Positions 1 to 9,133 of a DNA stretch of 64,000 nucleotides are shown one piece after another. The stretch's first letter is position 1, and each line of letters opens with the position of its first letter. The DNA is from DASQHY01 sp035602605 (lineage in GTDB: Bacteria > Acidobacteriota > Terriglobia > Acidiferrales > UBA7541), in NCBI GenBank assembly GCA_035602605.1, contig DATNLZ010000051.1, positions 50,455 to 114,454 on the forward strand. The letters run 5' to 3'. The notes beneath the pieces are model-generated. The model was not told the origin of the DNA. It saw only the letters and a program-made list of their open reading frames with translations, and did no database searches. The position numbers and the translations under genes were made by a program.

Positions 1-1
1 C

Positions 2-721
2 GATGCTCTTGCGCGGCAGTTATTCGTCGACCAAGACCCGGTAGGAAAGACGATGCGTTTCGGAAACTCCGGGCCGTGGCGCACAGTTGTGGGCGTCGCC
101 GGAAATGTAAAAAACAATGGATTGGCCGTACCCGCCGAACCGGAGTTCTACATTCCTTGGAAACATAATCCGCAGACCTCCTTTCGTGCTGCTACGGTAT
201 GCTTGCGCAGTCCGCTGAATCCGCGGGTGCTGGCAGGATGGGTGCGTTCGGAAGCCGCAGGCCTTGACCCAACGCTTCCTGTTGAAATGGAGACAATGAC
301 GCAGCGCGTCGGGAAGCTGGCGCAACGCCCTAAATTCAATGCCGTGCTGCTTTCCCTGTTTGCCGGGATGGGGATGCTGCTCGCCGGAATTGGAATTTAC
401 GGTGTCGTGGCGTTTCTCGTGGCGCAGCGAGCTAAGGAGATCGGCGTGCGCATGGCGTTGGGAGCCTCGCCACTCTCCATTCTGAAGATGGTGCTAAGCC
501 ATGTCGCGCGGTGGACGCTCCTCGGAGCGCTACTAGGTTTGCTTGGCACCTTTTATGTGACGCGGCTGCTGAACTCGCTGTTATTTCAGGTTGGCATCCA
601 CGATCCGCGATTGCTCGGAGCGGCTGTCGCTCTCTTGCTCGCTGTCGCGTTTGTTGCCGCTTGGATTCCGGCACGCCGAGCCATGCGCGTGGACCCCGTC
701 GTGGCCTTGCGCTATGAATAG
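2..721 (+). CDS. ABC transporter permease (ADOP/MacB-FtsX type), C-terminal part
   Basis: The frame is open from the left edge, so the gene starts outside the window. The first visible residues (LARQLFVDQDPVGKTMRF) are the end of a MacB-type periplasmic core domain. The last ~110 residues form an FtsX domain with three hydrophobic segments, containing AKEIGVRMALGAS and ending in ARRAMRVDPVVALRYE, the usual C-terminus of acidobacterial ADOP permeases. Such proteins are inner-membrane, mechanotransmission-type ABC permeases thought to act in efflux or envelope processes; the substrate cannot be told. No ATPase partner is visible, since it would lie upstream. Confidence 0.9.
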   Translation, partial: DALARQLFVDQDPVGKTMRFGNSGPWRTVVGVAGNVKNNGLAVPAEPEFYIPWKHNPQTSFRAATVCLRSPLNPRVLAGWVRSEAAGLDPTLPVEMETMTQRVGKLAQRPKFNAVLLSLFAGMGMLLAGIGIYGVVAFLVAQRAKEIGVRMALGASPLSILKMVLSHVARWTLLGALLGLLGTFYVTRLLNSLLFQVGIHDPRLLGAAVALLLAVAFVAAWIPARRAMRVDPVVALRYE

Positions 722-778
722 CGCGGCACGCGGATTCACAGAAATCCTCAGGTCCAAAAGTCGGGCACCTGAGCTACA

Positions 779-1447
779 ATGCCGGCAATGGGGCGGCTCT
801 GTTGTTCACGATATGAGAGGGAAGCGCGCCAGCACGGGTGGACGCGCATCGCGGGTCTCGATGAAGTGGGTCGCGGCGCGCTGTTTGGTCCTGTGGTGGC
901 CGCTGCTGTGATTCTCAATCCCCGTCGGCGCATCGTGGGCCTCGACGATTCAAAAAAACTCACCGCGGAACGCCGCGCCATTCTTGCCAAAAGAATCCGC
1001 GAACACGCGCTGGCGTGGGCAATTGCCGAAATCGATGCGCAACGAATTGATGCGTGGAATATTTATCAGGCTAGCCTGCAGGCAATGCAAGCGGCTGTTG
1101 CTCAATTGCAGATGCCGCCGGACTACCTACTCATCGACGCATTGCGCCTCGACATGATGATTGAACAACGTTCGCTGATAAAGGGCGATGCACGTTCCAT
1201 TTCCATTGCTGCCGCGTCCATTGTGGCCAAGGTCGCGCGGGATGCCCGGATGGAAGAGTGGGACAAAGTCTATCCGCAATATGGACTGGCGCACAACAAA
1301 GGGTACGCAACACCCGACCACAAGAAGGCGCTGAGGCTTCACGGGCCTTCGCCACTGCATCGCTTTTCGTATGCCCCGGTTCGCAACGCAACGAGCTGGG
1401 CCGTCGAAGCAACACAAACCCCGTTGCCCCTCGACCTACCGAGCTGA
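779..1447 (+). CDS. rnhB: Ribonuclease HII
   Basis: Cytoplasmic endonuclease that cuts the RNA strand of RNA-DNA hybrids and starts removal of single ribonucleotides from DNA. The 222-residue product has the RNase HII signature AGLDEVGRG with acidic residues D28 and E29, a third Asp in LLIDAL (D120) and a fourth in KGDARS (D137), so the metal-binding DEDD set is complete. The ASIVAKVARD and GYATPDHKKAL motifs follow as expected. Length is normal for the family. The gene is 57 bases after the permease and convergent with the aldo/keto reductase. The ATG at 779 has no strong ribosome site, so a slightly later start is possible. Confidence 0.96.
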   Translation: MPAMGRLCCSRYEREARQHGWTRIAGLDEVGRGALFGPVVAAAVILNPRRRIVGLDDSKKLTAERRAILAKRIREHALAWAIAEIDAQRIDAWNIYQASLQAMQAAVAQLQMPPDYLLIDALRLDMMIEQRSLIKGDARSISIAAASIVAKVARDARMEEWDKVYPQYGLAHNKGYATPDHKKALRLHGPSPLHRFSYAPVRNATSWAVEATQTPLPLDLPS

Positions 1448-1477
1448 CTTTTAGGATCCTAACTCGAACCGGCTCGG
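1439..1477. terminator. Hairpin between convergent genes
   Basis: CCGAGC at 1439-1444 pairs with GCTCGG at 1472-1477. The loop contains a 12-base perfect palindrome (TTAGGATCCTAA, 1451-1462). It overlaps the end of rnhB and lies between two convergent genes, so it may act as a bidirectional terminator. There is only a short T stretch after it, so the call is weak. Confidence 0.3.
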
Positions 1478-1494
1478 CGTTTCTTAATCGATGC

Positions 1495-2496
1495 CTATCG
1501 CTCGACACGGGCCAGCCCGACCTCGTTGTAACGCGGCCCTGCCGTGATTTGCGCAAGGACGTTCAGCTCAGCCAGCTGCGTCGCTGTGAGATGAAGCTTT
1601 GTCGCTCCCACATTTTCTTCCAGGTACTCCAACCGCTTGGTGCCCGGAATCGGCACCACATCATTTCCCTGATGGAGCAGCCACGCTAGAGCGATCTGGC
1701 TCGGAGTAGCCTTCAGCTGCTGCGCGATTTGCCGCACCGTTTCGACGATGCGCATATTCTTGTCGAAGTTTTCGCCGGCAAATCGCGGATCATTGTACCG
1801 ATAATCATCTTTTGGCAAATCCTCCAGGCTGCGGATGCGCCCGGTGAGGTAGCCACGCCCCAGAGGAGAGTACGGCACAAATCCGATCCCCAGTTCGCGA
1901 ACGGCCGGCAGGATGCGCTCTTCGATACCGCGTTCCCACAGCGAATATTCGCTTTGCAGAGCGCTGATCGGATGCACTGCGTGCGCGCGACGGATGGTTT
2001 GCGGGCCGGCTTCCGATAGACCGAGATAGCGAACTTTTCCTTCGCGCACTAGTTCCGCCATTGCCCCGACGGTCTCTTCGATGGGCACATTTTTGTCGAC
2101 TCTGTGCTGATAAAAAAGATCGATATAATCGGTGCCCATCCGCTGCAAAGAGGCCTCCGCGACGCGCTTTACGTTCGCGGGACTGCTGTTGGTGCCCATG
2201 ACCTTGCCATTTTCAAAGGTGAAGCCAAATTTCGTAGCGATCACCACTTCACTGCGACGGCCTTGAATCGCTTTCCCGACGAGCTTCTCGTTTTCGTAGG
2301 GGCCGTACATCTCAGCTGTGTCGAGGAACGTCACGCCCAACTCCAGGGCGCGATGAATCACGCGGATGGATTCGTTTTCCTCTCCGCGGCCATAAGCCCA
2401 GCTCATACCCATGCAACCAAGTCCCATTGCGGACACCACTAATCCCTGCCTGCCAAGTTTTCGCTGTTCCAAGCGTTGCGTCCCGCGCTGTTCCAT
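1495..2496 (-). CDS. Aldo/keto reductase
   Basis: NADPH-dependent oxidoreductase of the aldo/keto reductase superfamily, 333 residues with a TIM-barrel pattern. The catalytic tetrad can be read as D59 and Y64 (FLDTAEMYG), K89 (IATKFGF) and H131 (YQHRVD). The C-terminal cofactor region includes IPGTKRLEYLEEN. The N-terminal LGRQGLVVSAMGLGCMGMS is typical of the group active on aldehydes and small ketones (AKR13/YajO-like), though substrate is not predictable. It is a single gene, convergent with rnhB, and needs no partner. The start is taken as the ATG at 2496, preceded by a GGAGG-like run. Confidence 0.93.
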   Translation of the reverse strand: MEQRGTQRLEQRKLGRQGLVVSAMGLGCMGMSWAYGRGEENESIRVIHRALELGVTFLDTAEMYGPYENEKLVGKAIQGRRSEVVIATKFGFTFENGKVMGTNSSPANVKRVAEASLQRMGTDYIDLFYQHRVDKNVPIEETVGAMAELVREGKVRYLGLSEAGPQTIRRAHAVHPISALQSEYSLWERGIEERILPAVRELGIGFVPYSPLGRGYLTGRIRSLEDLPKDDYRYNDPRFAGENFDKNMRIVETVRQIAQQLKATPSQIALAWLLHQGNDVVPIPGTKRLEYLEENVGATKLHLTATQLAELNVLAQITAGPRYNEVGLARVER

Positions 2497-2639
2497 GAGA
2501 CCTCCCTATGCTCTAAAAAAGAAATTTGTGCTCATCCTTAGATTCACGACCGCTTCAAAACGGCGCATACGTTTCGTATCGGCACAGTTTAGCCTTATCG
2601 GGCAGACCTTCCAAACTGCAAGACCTTTAGTTTGAATAG

Positions 2640-2906
2640 CTTCGGTCTCACGCGGAGCTCTTGGCTGGAGCAAAACGTGCTCCTAAATCCAGCGGGGGGA
2701 AATTGTGCCGCCACGCGCGTACCAGTCATCAACCAGTTCCCGCGTATACACGCGTGGACTTGCGCCTGGGCTGGCACCCTACGAATACTCTGGACAAGTC
2801 CGCCGTCGGCCAGAATCTGCTCTCCCGTAGGCATGAGGAGTTTACGAGACCAGGCGGAACCCTGGATGTTCGCAAGGCCTACGTCAAATTGACTTGGAAA
2901 TTCTAA
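2640..2906 (+). pseudogene. 3' remnant of a TonB-dependent receptor
   Basis: The frame from 2640 (after TAG at 2637) to the stop at 2904-2906 ends with a sequence typical of the last two strands of a TonB-dependent outer-membrane beta-barrel: PAYTRVDLRLGW, then SAVGQNLLSRRHEEF, then a terminal KLTWKF with the C-terminal Phe needed for outer-membrane assembly. Only about 55-60 residues are recognisable; a whole receptor has 600 or more. No plug, barrel or signal peptide is present upstream, and residues before PAYTR look random. The TAA is followed immediately by the ATG of the yfiR-like gene, so the stub is the end of a former receptor-yfiR-kinase operon. Confidence 0.65.
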
Positions 2907-3467
2907 ATGACGCGAGTCCGACATTTGCGCGCGATTCTTGCGGTTCTGGTGGCGCTAGGTATCTCGGCGCAGCTGCGTGCGCAGTCAGACGCCGCAGCGT
3001 ACCGCATCAAAGCCGCTTTCCTTTTCGACTTTGCCAAATTTGTGGACTGGCCGGCGAATACCTTTAAAGATGAAAAACAACCAATAACCTTCTGTACCGT
3101 GGGCCAGGATCCGTTTCGCGGGGCGCTCGATGAGGTCGTAAGCGGAAAAATGTCAGGAAATCACTCCCTCCGTGTTCAGCACTACAAGCTCCCGCAGGAT
3201 ATTGTCGGCTGCCATATTCTATTCATCGGCTCGCACAAGAAAAAATACATCACTGAAGTTCTCGCCCGCTTGAAGCATGCCCCGGTTTTAACCGTGGGAG
3301 AGTCCGATGGGTTTGTTCAGCAAGGTGGAATGATTGGTTTCGTTTTGGAGGACGATAAGCTCCAATTTAACATCAATTTAGGTGCTGCTCGCGCTGCTCA
3401 GTTAAAAATTAGTTCCAAGGTGCTCTCCTTGGCCAACTTCTTAATTGTAAGCTCGCAAGCCAAATAG
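2907..3467 (+). CDS. YfiR family (DUF4154) periplasmic protein
   Basis: A 186-residue protein with a signal peptide (hydrophobic run about residues 8-22, cleavage near AQLRAQS) and a YfiR/DUF4154 domain: AYRIKAAFLFDFAKFVDWP, then FCTVGQDPF, then HILFIGS, then GFVQQGGMIGFVLEDDKLQFNINLGAA. In Pseudomonas YfiR is a periplasmic repressor of the diguanylate cyclase YfiN; in many other phyla the domain sits beside sensor kinases. Here the next gene, one base away, is a membrane-bound hybrid kinase, so this protein probably binds that sensor's periplasmic loop. No GGDEF gene is nearby. The ATG abuts the stop codon of the receptor remnant, which suggests old translational coupling. Confidence 0.9.
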   Translation: MTRVRHLRAILAVLVALGISAQLRAQSDAAAYRIKAAFLFDFAKFVDWPANTFKDEKQPITFCTVGQDPFRGALDEVVSGKMSGNHSLRVQHYKLPQDIVGCHILFIGSHKKKYITEVLARLKHAPVLTVGESDGFVQQGGMIGFVLEDDKLQFNINLGAARAAQLKISSKVLSLANFLIVSSQAK

Positions 3468-3468
3468 C

Positions 3469-5910
3469 ATGAACTTCTTGCGAAACTCGTCTATCCAACA
3501 CCAGCTAACCGCTGTCATTCTGCTCACCAGCTTTCTGGCACTGGGCATGGCCTCCGCAGGATTTGCACTTTATGATCATTCCAGCTTTCGTTCGACGATG
3601 ACCAGTGAGATTTCCGCCTTAGCGGATGTTCTAGGCGCGAACACGATTGCATCCCTTACCTTTAACGATCGCAAGGCAGCCGAGGAGATGCTCAACGCTT
3701 TGGGTGCCGAACGGCAAGTCATCGCCGCGTGCCTGTATGACAGTCGCGGCAAGAAGTTTGCTGAATATCGCCGTGCCGACGTCGCGGCGACTTTCCAGAT
3801 GAGCCCGCGACCTGAGGACGGGGCTCAATTTGACGAGACCTCCCTCACCTTGCAACGAAGCGTGTCACAACAGGGCGAAAAGATTGGTTCTATCGTCATC
3901 GTATCCGATCTTTCAGTGCTTCAGGCCAGATTCCAGCGTTATGCGTATATCGCCGCGCTCGTTCTTCTCGTATCAACGCTGGCCGCATTCATGGTTTCCT
4001 CGCAGCTGCTTCGATTGGTTACCGAACCCATTATGCAGCTCGTGCGAATTGCCAGGACGGTGTCCCTCAAGGAAGATTATTCGCTCCGCGCAATTCCACG
4101 TGGCCAAGACGAAGTCGGCACTCTGATCCAATCCTTCAACCAAATGCTGGCGCGGATTCAAGATCGCGATGCGGCTCTCCAAACCGCAAGAGAAAACCTC
4201 GAACAGCGGGTCCGTGAACGCACCGACGAGCTCGAAAGGGAAGTGGTCGAGCGCAAGCTGGCCGAGGCGCAAATGCGCCACTCCAAAGATGCTGCCGAGC
4301 AGGCCAGCCGCGCCAAGAGCGAATTTCTCGCCAACATGAGCCATGAAGTTCGCACCCCGCTAAACGGCGTGATGGGCATGACCGATTTGGTTCTCGATAC
4401 CCAGCTGACCACCGAGCAGCGCACCTACCTCGAGACCGTTAAATTCTCCGCGGATTCTCTTCTCAACGTGATTAACGACATTCTTGATTTCTCGAAGATC
4501 GAGGCCGGGAAGATCGATCTCGAGAACATCGATTTCAATCTCCGCGAAAGTCTGGAGACCACGTTGAAGGCGCTGGCCATACGCGCCGACGAAAAGGGCC
4601 TGGAACTGCTTTGCGAGGTGGCTGCCGAGGTGCCGGAGGTGGTGCGGGGAGATTCCGGCAGACTGCGCCAGGTCGTCACCAACCTCTTGAGCAACGCCAT
4701 CAAGTTCACCAGCCATGGGGAAGTTGCCTTGAAGGTTACGATCGCCGCCGCGATCGGCGAGGATCGGATGGTGCATTTTACAGTGTCGGACACAGGCGTC
4801 GGCATTCCCGCCGACAAACAGAAACTGATCTTTGAACCGTTTACCCAGGCGGACAGCTCGACGACACGGAAATATGGCGGAACCGGCCTGGGTCTGAGTA
4901 TCTCAACCCGCCTTGTGGCAATGATGGGCGGTAAAATTTGGCTCGTGAGCCACGTTGACCGGGGAACCGACTTCCACTTCACGGTCCGATTGGGGACCTC
5001 CAACAAAACGATCGAGGTGGGCACCATTGCTCCGCCCGAGATGTTGCGCGGCGTAAAGGTATTGCTGGTAGACGACAATCGCACCAACCTGCGTATTCTC
5101 GAAGGGATGCTTAAGCGCTGGGAGATGAAGTCCGAATCCGTGCTAGACGGAGAAGAGGCCATCGCGCAACTCACCGCGGCCCACAAAGCGCAGCAGCCCT
5201 ACGCATTGATCTTGACGGACATGCACATGCCCAAGATGGACGGCTTCGCTTTAATCGAGCGCATTCGGCAAATGCCCGAATTATCAATGGCCACGATCAT
5301 GATGCTTACTTCGGCAGGCCACCGCGGGGATGCCGCTCGTTGCCAGAAGTTGGGAGTTTCAGCGTACCTGCTGAAGCCCATTCGGCAATCGGAGTTACGC
5401 GAGGCGATCGCCCGCGTGCTCGGAAATCACGAGCAGAATGGAGCCATCCCTCTAATTACTCGCTTCTCCTTGCACGACGCGCGCGACCCCACCGCCTTCT
5501 TGCGCGTGCTGGTCGGGGAAGACAATCCGGTGAACCAGTTGCTCGCCTTGAAGTTGTTGCAAAAAAGGGGACACCTGGTTGTAGTGGCCGGCAATGGGAA
5601 GGAGGTTCTCGCAGAGCTCGAAAAAAACAGTTACGATCTTGTCCTAATGGATGTGCAGATGCCGGAGATGGATGGATTTGAAGCCACCGCTGCCCTTCGC
5701 AAGAAAGAAATAACAACGGGAGCGCACCAATCGGTGATTGCCGTGACCGCTCATGCCATGAAGGGTGATCGCGAGCGATGCCTGGCTGCTGGGATGGATG
5801 GTTATTTGGCTAAACCAATTTCCGCGCAGGAACTCGATGAGCTTCTCGAGTATCACTTGAGGTGCCGAAGAGAAGCCTTGAATACTCCAGAAACCGTGGG
5901 GACACCCTGA
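3469..5910 (+). CDS. Hybrid sensor histidine kinase with two receiver domains
   Basis: Membrane-bound phosphorelay kinase of 813 residues. Order: membrane segment ~13-35; CHASE8-like periplasmic domain ~36-156; second membrane segment ~157-177; HAMP ~178-232; coiled coil; HisKA with phospho-acceptor H292 in NMSHEVRTPLNG; HATPase_c with N box (NLLSNAIKFT) and G boxes (DTGVGIP, GTGLGLS); receiver 1 from ~529 with D584 (LILTDMHMP); receiver 2 from ~678 with D728 (LVLMDVQMP). There is no HPt domain, so output needs a separate HPt protein or response regulator, neither of which is in the window. It follows the yfiR-like gene by one base; the pair is the likely sensing unit. Confidence 0.94.
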   Translation: MNFLRNSSIQHQLTAVILLTSFLALGMASAGFALYDHSSFRSTMTSEISALADVLGANTIASLTFNDRKAAEEMLNALGAERQVIAACLYDSRGKKFAEYRRADVAATFQMSPRPEDGAQFDETSLTLQRSVSQQGEKIGSIVIVSDLSVLQARFQRYAYIAALVLLVSTLAAFMVSSQLLRLVTEPIMQLVRIARTVSLKEDYSLRAIPRGQDEVGTLIQSFNQMLARIQDRDAALQTARENLEQRVRERTDELEREVVERKLAEAQMRHSKDAAEQASRAKSEFLANMSHEVRTPLNGVMGMTDLVLDTQLTTEQRTYLETVKFSADSLLNVINDILDFSKIEAGKIDLENIDFNLRESLETTLKALAIRADEKGLELLCEVAAEVPEVVRGDSGRLRQVVTNLLSNAIKFTSHGEVALKVTIAAAIGEDRMVHFTVSDTGVGIPADKQKLIFEPFTQADSSTTRKYGGTGLGLSISTRLVAMMGGKIWLVSHVDRGTDFHFTVRLGTSNKTIEVGTIAPPEMLRGVKVLLVDDNRTNLRILEGMLKRWEMKSESVLDGEEAIAQLTAAHKAQQPYALILTDMHMPKMDGFALIERIRQMPELSMATIMMLTSAGHRGDAARCQKLGVSAYLLKPIRQSELREAIARVLGNHEQNGAIPLITRFSLHDARDPTAFLRVLVGEDNPVNQLLALKLLQKRGHLVVVAGNGKEVLAELEKNSYDLVLMDVQMPEMDGFEATAALRKKEITTGAHQSVIAVTAHAMKGDRERCLAAGMDGYLAKPISAQELDELLEYHLRCRREALNTPETVGTP

Positions 5911-5925
5911 GGCGCTCTGCGCCTC
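5909..5925 (+). terminator. Perfect hairpin at the kinase stop codon
   Basis: GAGGCGC (5909-5915), loop TCT, GCGCCTC (5919-5925): a seven-pair perfect stem that begins inside the TGA of the kinase gene. It lacks a T run, so it may be an RNA-stabilising hairpin or a weak terminator. The rest of the 310-base gap to the TPR gene (5926-6220) shows no reading frame or RNA that I recognise and presumably holds the TPR gene's promoter. Confidence 0.35.
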
Positions 5926-6220
5926 TAAATCAGCTGCTCGGTGTGCTGAAGCTTGCTGGGTTCCCTAGCTTCCGAGTTGGGGCAAGAATTCGACCTTAAG
6001 GTCCCTGAGTCCCCGCTCCAACCCCTATACCATTGATTACTGGCTGTTCACACACCCATGCTGCGTTCATTGACTTGGCTTCGAAGCCCCTGCTAGCGTA
6101 TCTGTGGCGTGACTTGGTGCTCGCTTCCCGAGGGCGGGCGTTCATCCTCTCCACGTTTCTTTAAGGGAATTGCATGACCGGGCCACATCTTGCTAGTTAA
6201 CATTTTTTCCGGATCTTAGA

Positions 6221-9061
6221 ATGGCGTATAACAAGACCAAACTCGTCGAAGCCGCGCAAAAGTACCTCAATCAAGGAAAAGTTCCTCAGGCCATCGGGGA
6301 ATACCAAAGCATTTTGAAGTACGAGCCCCGCGACCAGATCACCCTTATGACCATCGGTGATCTTTACGTTCGCCAGGGCGACACTTTTCAGGCTCTCGAA
6401 TATTTTGAGCGCCTGGCGCAAGTCTTCCTGAGCGACGGCTTTGTCACCAAAGCAATCGCCATTTACAAAAAAATTGCAAAGCTTGCTCCTGAAGAGACCA
6501 AGCCACTCGAAAAGCTTGCGGAACTATATGTCCAGCAAGGCGTAATGAGTGAAGCGCGGCCGCTTTATCTGCAACTCGCCGAAGTCCATCTGAAGGCCGG
6601 CCGCCAGTCGCAGGGCGTTGCGCTTCTGAAAAAACTTCTCGACGTCGAGCCTGACAATCTTCGGCTCCAGGTACGGCTAGCTGACCTGTACCACGCGATG
6701 GGCCAGGACAAAGATGCTGTTCAAGCGTATATAGCTGCTGCGGAACGTGTTTTAGGTCGCGGCGATCATGCCGAGTCGGAAAAGCTTGCTGATAAGGCTT
6801 TGAAACTTTCTTCCCGAGATCAACCTGCTTTGGCGATCAAGGCCCGCGCTCTCGCTGCTGCTGGCCGCCGCACGGAAGCCACTGAGCTGTTGGAAAAAAT
6901 GCCGGGCTTGGAGTCTGGTGGAGAAGCCGCCATTCTTTTGATGGATCAATATCTGCGTGCCCAGGACTGGCCTCCGGCCGTAAAGCTTGCGGAAAAAGTG
7001 TTTGATAAGGACCCCAAACATCCTGATTTGATTGTTAAAGTCTGCACGGCCATGCTGGATGCCGGCCAAGCCGACCAGATTCTGCCGGTTATCGATCGTA
7101 TCCGCATTCCGATGATTGACGCTGGCGATCAAGAACGTATCGGGCACCTACTTGTGGGCCTCTCCTCCAAGTTGCCAGGGAAATTGGAGCCGCTCGAATG
7201 GCTCGTGGATACCTACGCTCGAACCAGTGATTCTTTTCAGATGCCTGCGGCGCTGGCAAAATTGGGCGACGCGGCCGCGGCCGCCGGCGACTTCTCTCGC
7301 GCTCAACAAGTATACGAACAACTCCTCGCACGTGAGCCCGAAAATGAGTCGGTCCGCCGCCGGCTCGAAGCAGCACTACAAGGCAAGGTGGCGATCTTGG
7401 CTGAGCCTGCTCCAATTATAGTCGAGACACCGCAAGCGCCGGTGCCACCGGAGGTTTCTGCGCGACCGAAACAAACGTTATCCGACGTTCCGATCGTGGA
7501 TGCAGATTTGGACGAAGATACGCAGCGGTTCATCAGCCAGTCGCTCACCGATGTGGACTTGTTCGCCAGCTATGGCCTCACGCAGAAGGCGATCAGCGTA
7601 CTCGAAAGTGTGCTGGTGCGCGCGCCGCAGCATGCTGGCACGCTCGAAAAACTTCTTGATCTCCATCTCGGTGCTGGCGAGGACCGCAAAACTGCTGAGC
7701 TTGCCGGGCGCCTGGAAGAGATTTACCGTGAGAAGGGCGACACGAAGAATTCTGACCGCTTTTCCGAGCTTCGCCGGCGTTTCCAACGGGCCGCGGGCAT
7801 GGACGAGGAGGTGGTAGCCGCTGAGCCTGTAGCCACCACATCGGTTCCTCCTGCGATTCCGTTGGCTGTTAAACCAGCCGAGGACCACGTCGCGCCTGAG
7901 CAATCCGTTCACGAAGTCGATCTTTCTGACGAGTGGTCCGCTCTCAGCGAAAGCATTGCCGCAACGGAGAGCAGGCCCCAGCAAGCTCCCGAGAAAGTTG
8001 CGGCTGACTCTGCAGCCCCTACAGAAAAAGAGCCGGAAAAGGTTCGCGAAAAAGCTCCGGAACCGGCGTACATCGCGCCGCAAGGGGTTCGTGCTCCGGC
8101 GCCCGCTGCGGAGTTTGAGTTGCCCATCGAGGCTCCAGCGCCCCCTGAAGAATCGAAAAGGCTCCGCGAGCCTCAGATTCCTGTTGAAGTCAGCGAGTCA
8201 GTTGCGCCCGCTCCGACCCAACCCATCACTGCAGCGCCCGGTCCAGAACCGGTCGTGGCCGCGCCGGTACCGGAAACGATGGCCAAGCCAACTCTTGAGC
8301 CCGTGAGCGATGAGGATTATGAACTCGAATTGCAACCGGCAGCCCAGGGAATAGAAAAACAAATTCCCGTTGCATCAGACCCGGCTACCGCGAAACACGC
8401 CAAGGGCCCCGCACAGGCTATGTCTTCCGAGCAGTTTCTATCGGATCTCGCATCCGAGTTCGATCATCTTGTGCTTACGCCACCGGAACAGGTGATTGCA
8501 AATAATGCTGCAGCGGCGCGAGATACCGCCGCCTCTCCCCCGGTTGCCAAGGCTCAGCCGCCTCTCGCGGCAAACACTGAGGCGGTGAATGCCCCTCTTG
8601 CAGACGGTTTTTCTGAGCCGCTCAGAGAGGTCTTCGAGGAATTTCGCGCTGAGTTGGGCGAGATGGGTGATGACGAAGATCTCGAAACTCACTACAACCT
8701 TGGGATTGCCTTCCGTGAAATGGGCTTGCTCGAGGAGGCGATCAGCGAATTTCAAAAAGTCGCCAAAGAAAACAACAAAGGCCGGGCCTTCCGCTATGCC
8801 ATGCAGGTTTGCACCTTACTCGGGCTCTCCTTTATGGAGAAGGGACAGGCCAATATCGCTGCCGTTTGGTATGAGCGAGCGCTCCTGACCCCGGGTCTCG
8901 AATCCGAATCCATTCTCGCGTTACGCTACGACCTCGGCGTGGCCCAGGAGTCGGCCGGCGAGCATGCGGCTGCGCTCAAGAGTTTTTCGCAAGTGTATGC
9001 TATGAACATCGATTATCGCGACGTCGCGGACCGCATTGCCACCCTGGAAAAGAGTCGCTGA
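6221..9061 (+). CDS. Large tetratricopeptide-repeat protein with Pro/Ala-rich linker
   Basis: A 946-residue soluble protein without a signal peptide. The N-terminal ~390 residues are a run of TPR helices (for example AIGEYQSILKYEPRDQITLMTIGDLYVRQGD, read as 20-residue halves). A second helical block lies at ~430-520, then a long linker rich in Pro, Ala and Glu (~535-790), and a C-terminal TPR block (~800-946) containing THYNLGIAFREMGLLEEAI. TPR arrays are protein-binding scaffolds; related acidobacterial and myxobacterial proteins are uncharacterised or tied to motility and pilus systems, but nothing here settles the partner. The start ATG follows a weak ribosome site. It is apparently monocistronic. 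Confidence 0.88.
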   Translation: MAYNKTKLVEAAQKYLNQGKVPQAIGEYQSILKYEPRDQITLMTIGDLYVRQGDTFQALEYFERLAQVFLSDGFVTKAIAIYKKIAKLAPEETKPLEKLAELYVQQGVMSEARPLYLQLAEVHLKAGRQSQGVALLKKLLDVEPDNLRLQVRLADLYHAMGQDKDAVQAYIAAAERVLGRGDHAESEKLADKALKLSSRDQPALAIKARALAAAGRRTEATELLEKMPGLESGGEAAILLMDQYLRAQDWPPAVKLAEKVFDKDPKHPDLIVKVCTAMLDAGQADQILPVIDRIRIPMIDAGDQERIGHLLVGLSSKLPGKLEPLEWLVDTYARTSDSFQMPAALAKLGDAAAAAGDFSRAQQVYEQLLAREPENESVRRRLEAALQGKVAILAEPAPIIVETPQAPVPPEVSARPKQTLSDVPIVDADLDEDTQRFISQSLTDVDLFASYGLTQKAISVLESVLVRAPQHAGTLEKLLDLHLGAGEDRKTAELAGRLEEIYREKGDTKNSDRFSELRRRFQRAAGMDEEVVAAEPVATTSVPPAIPLAVKPAEDHVAPEQSVHEVDLSDEWSALSESIAATESRPQQAPEKVAADSAAPTEKEPEKVREKAPEPAYIAPQGVRAPAPAAEFELPIEAPAPPEESKRLREPQIPVEVSESVAPAPTQPITAAPGPEPVVAAPVPETMAKPTLEPVSDEDYELELQPAAQGIEKQIPVASDPATAKHAKGPAQAMSSEQFLSDLASEFDHLVLTPPEQVIANNAAAARDTAASPPVAKAQPPLAANTEAVNAPLADGFSEPLREVFEEFRAELGEMGDDEDLETHYNLGIAFREMGLLEEAISEFQKVAKENNKGRAFRYAMQVCTLLGLSFMEKGQANIAAVWYERALLTPGLESESILALRYDLGVAQESAGEHAAALKSFSQVYAMNIDYRDVADRIATLEKSR

Positions 9062-9133
9062 AACTGTTTCTTGTGCTACTCTCGCCTTAAGTGCGCTCCG
9101 GCTCGAATTCAGTGCACGACTGCTCTAGACCCC

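Noticed and set aside
2632..2892. Plus-strand frame overlapping the receptor remnant (frame 1)
   Set aside because: Its residues do not resemble a receptor; only the frame ending in KLTWKF does.
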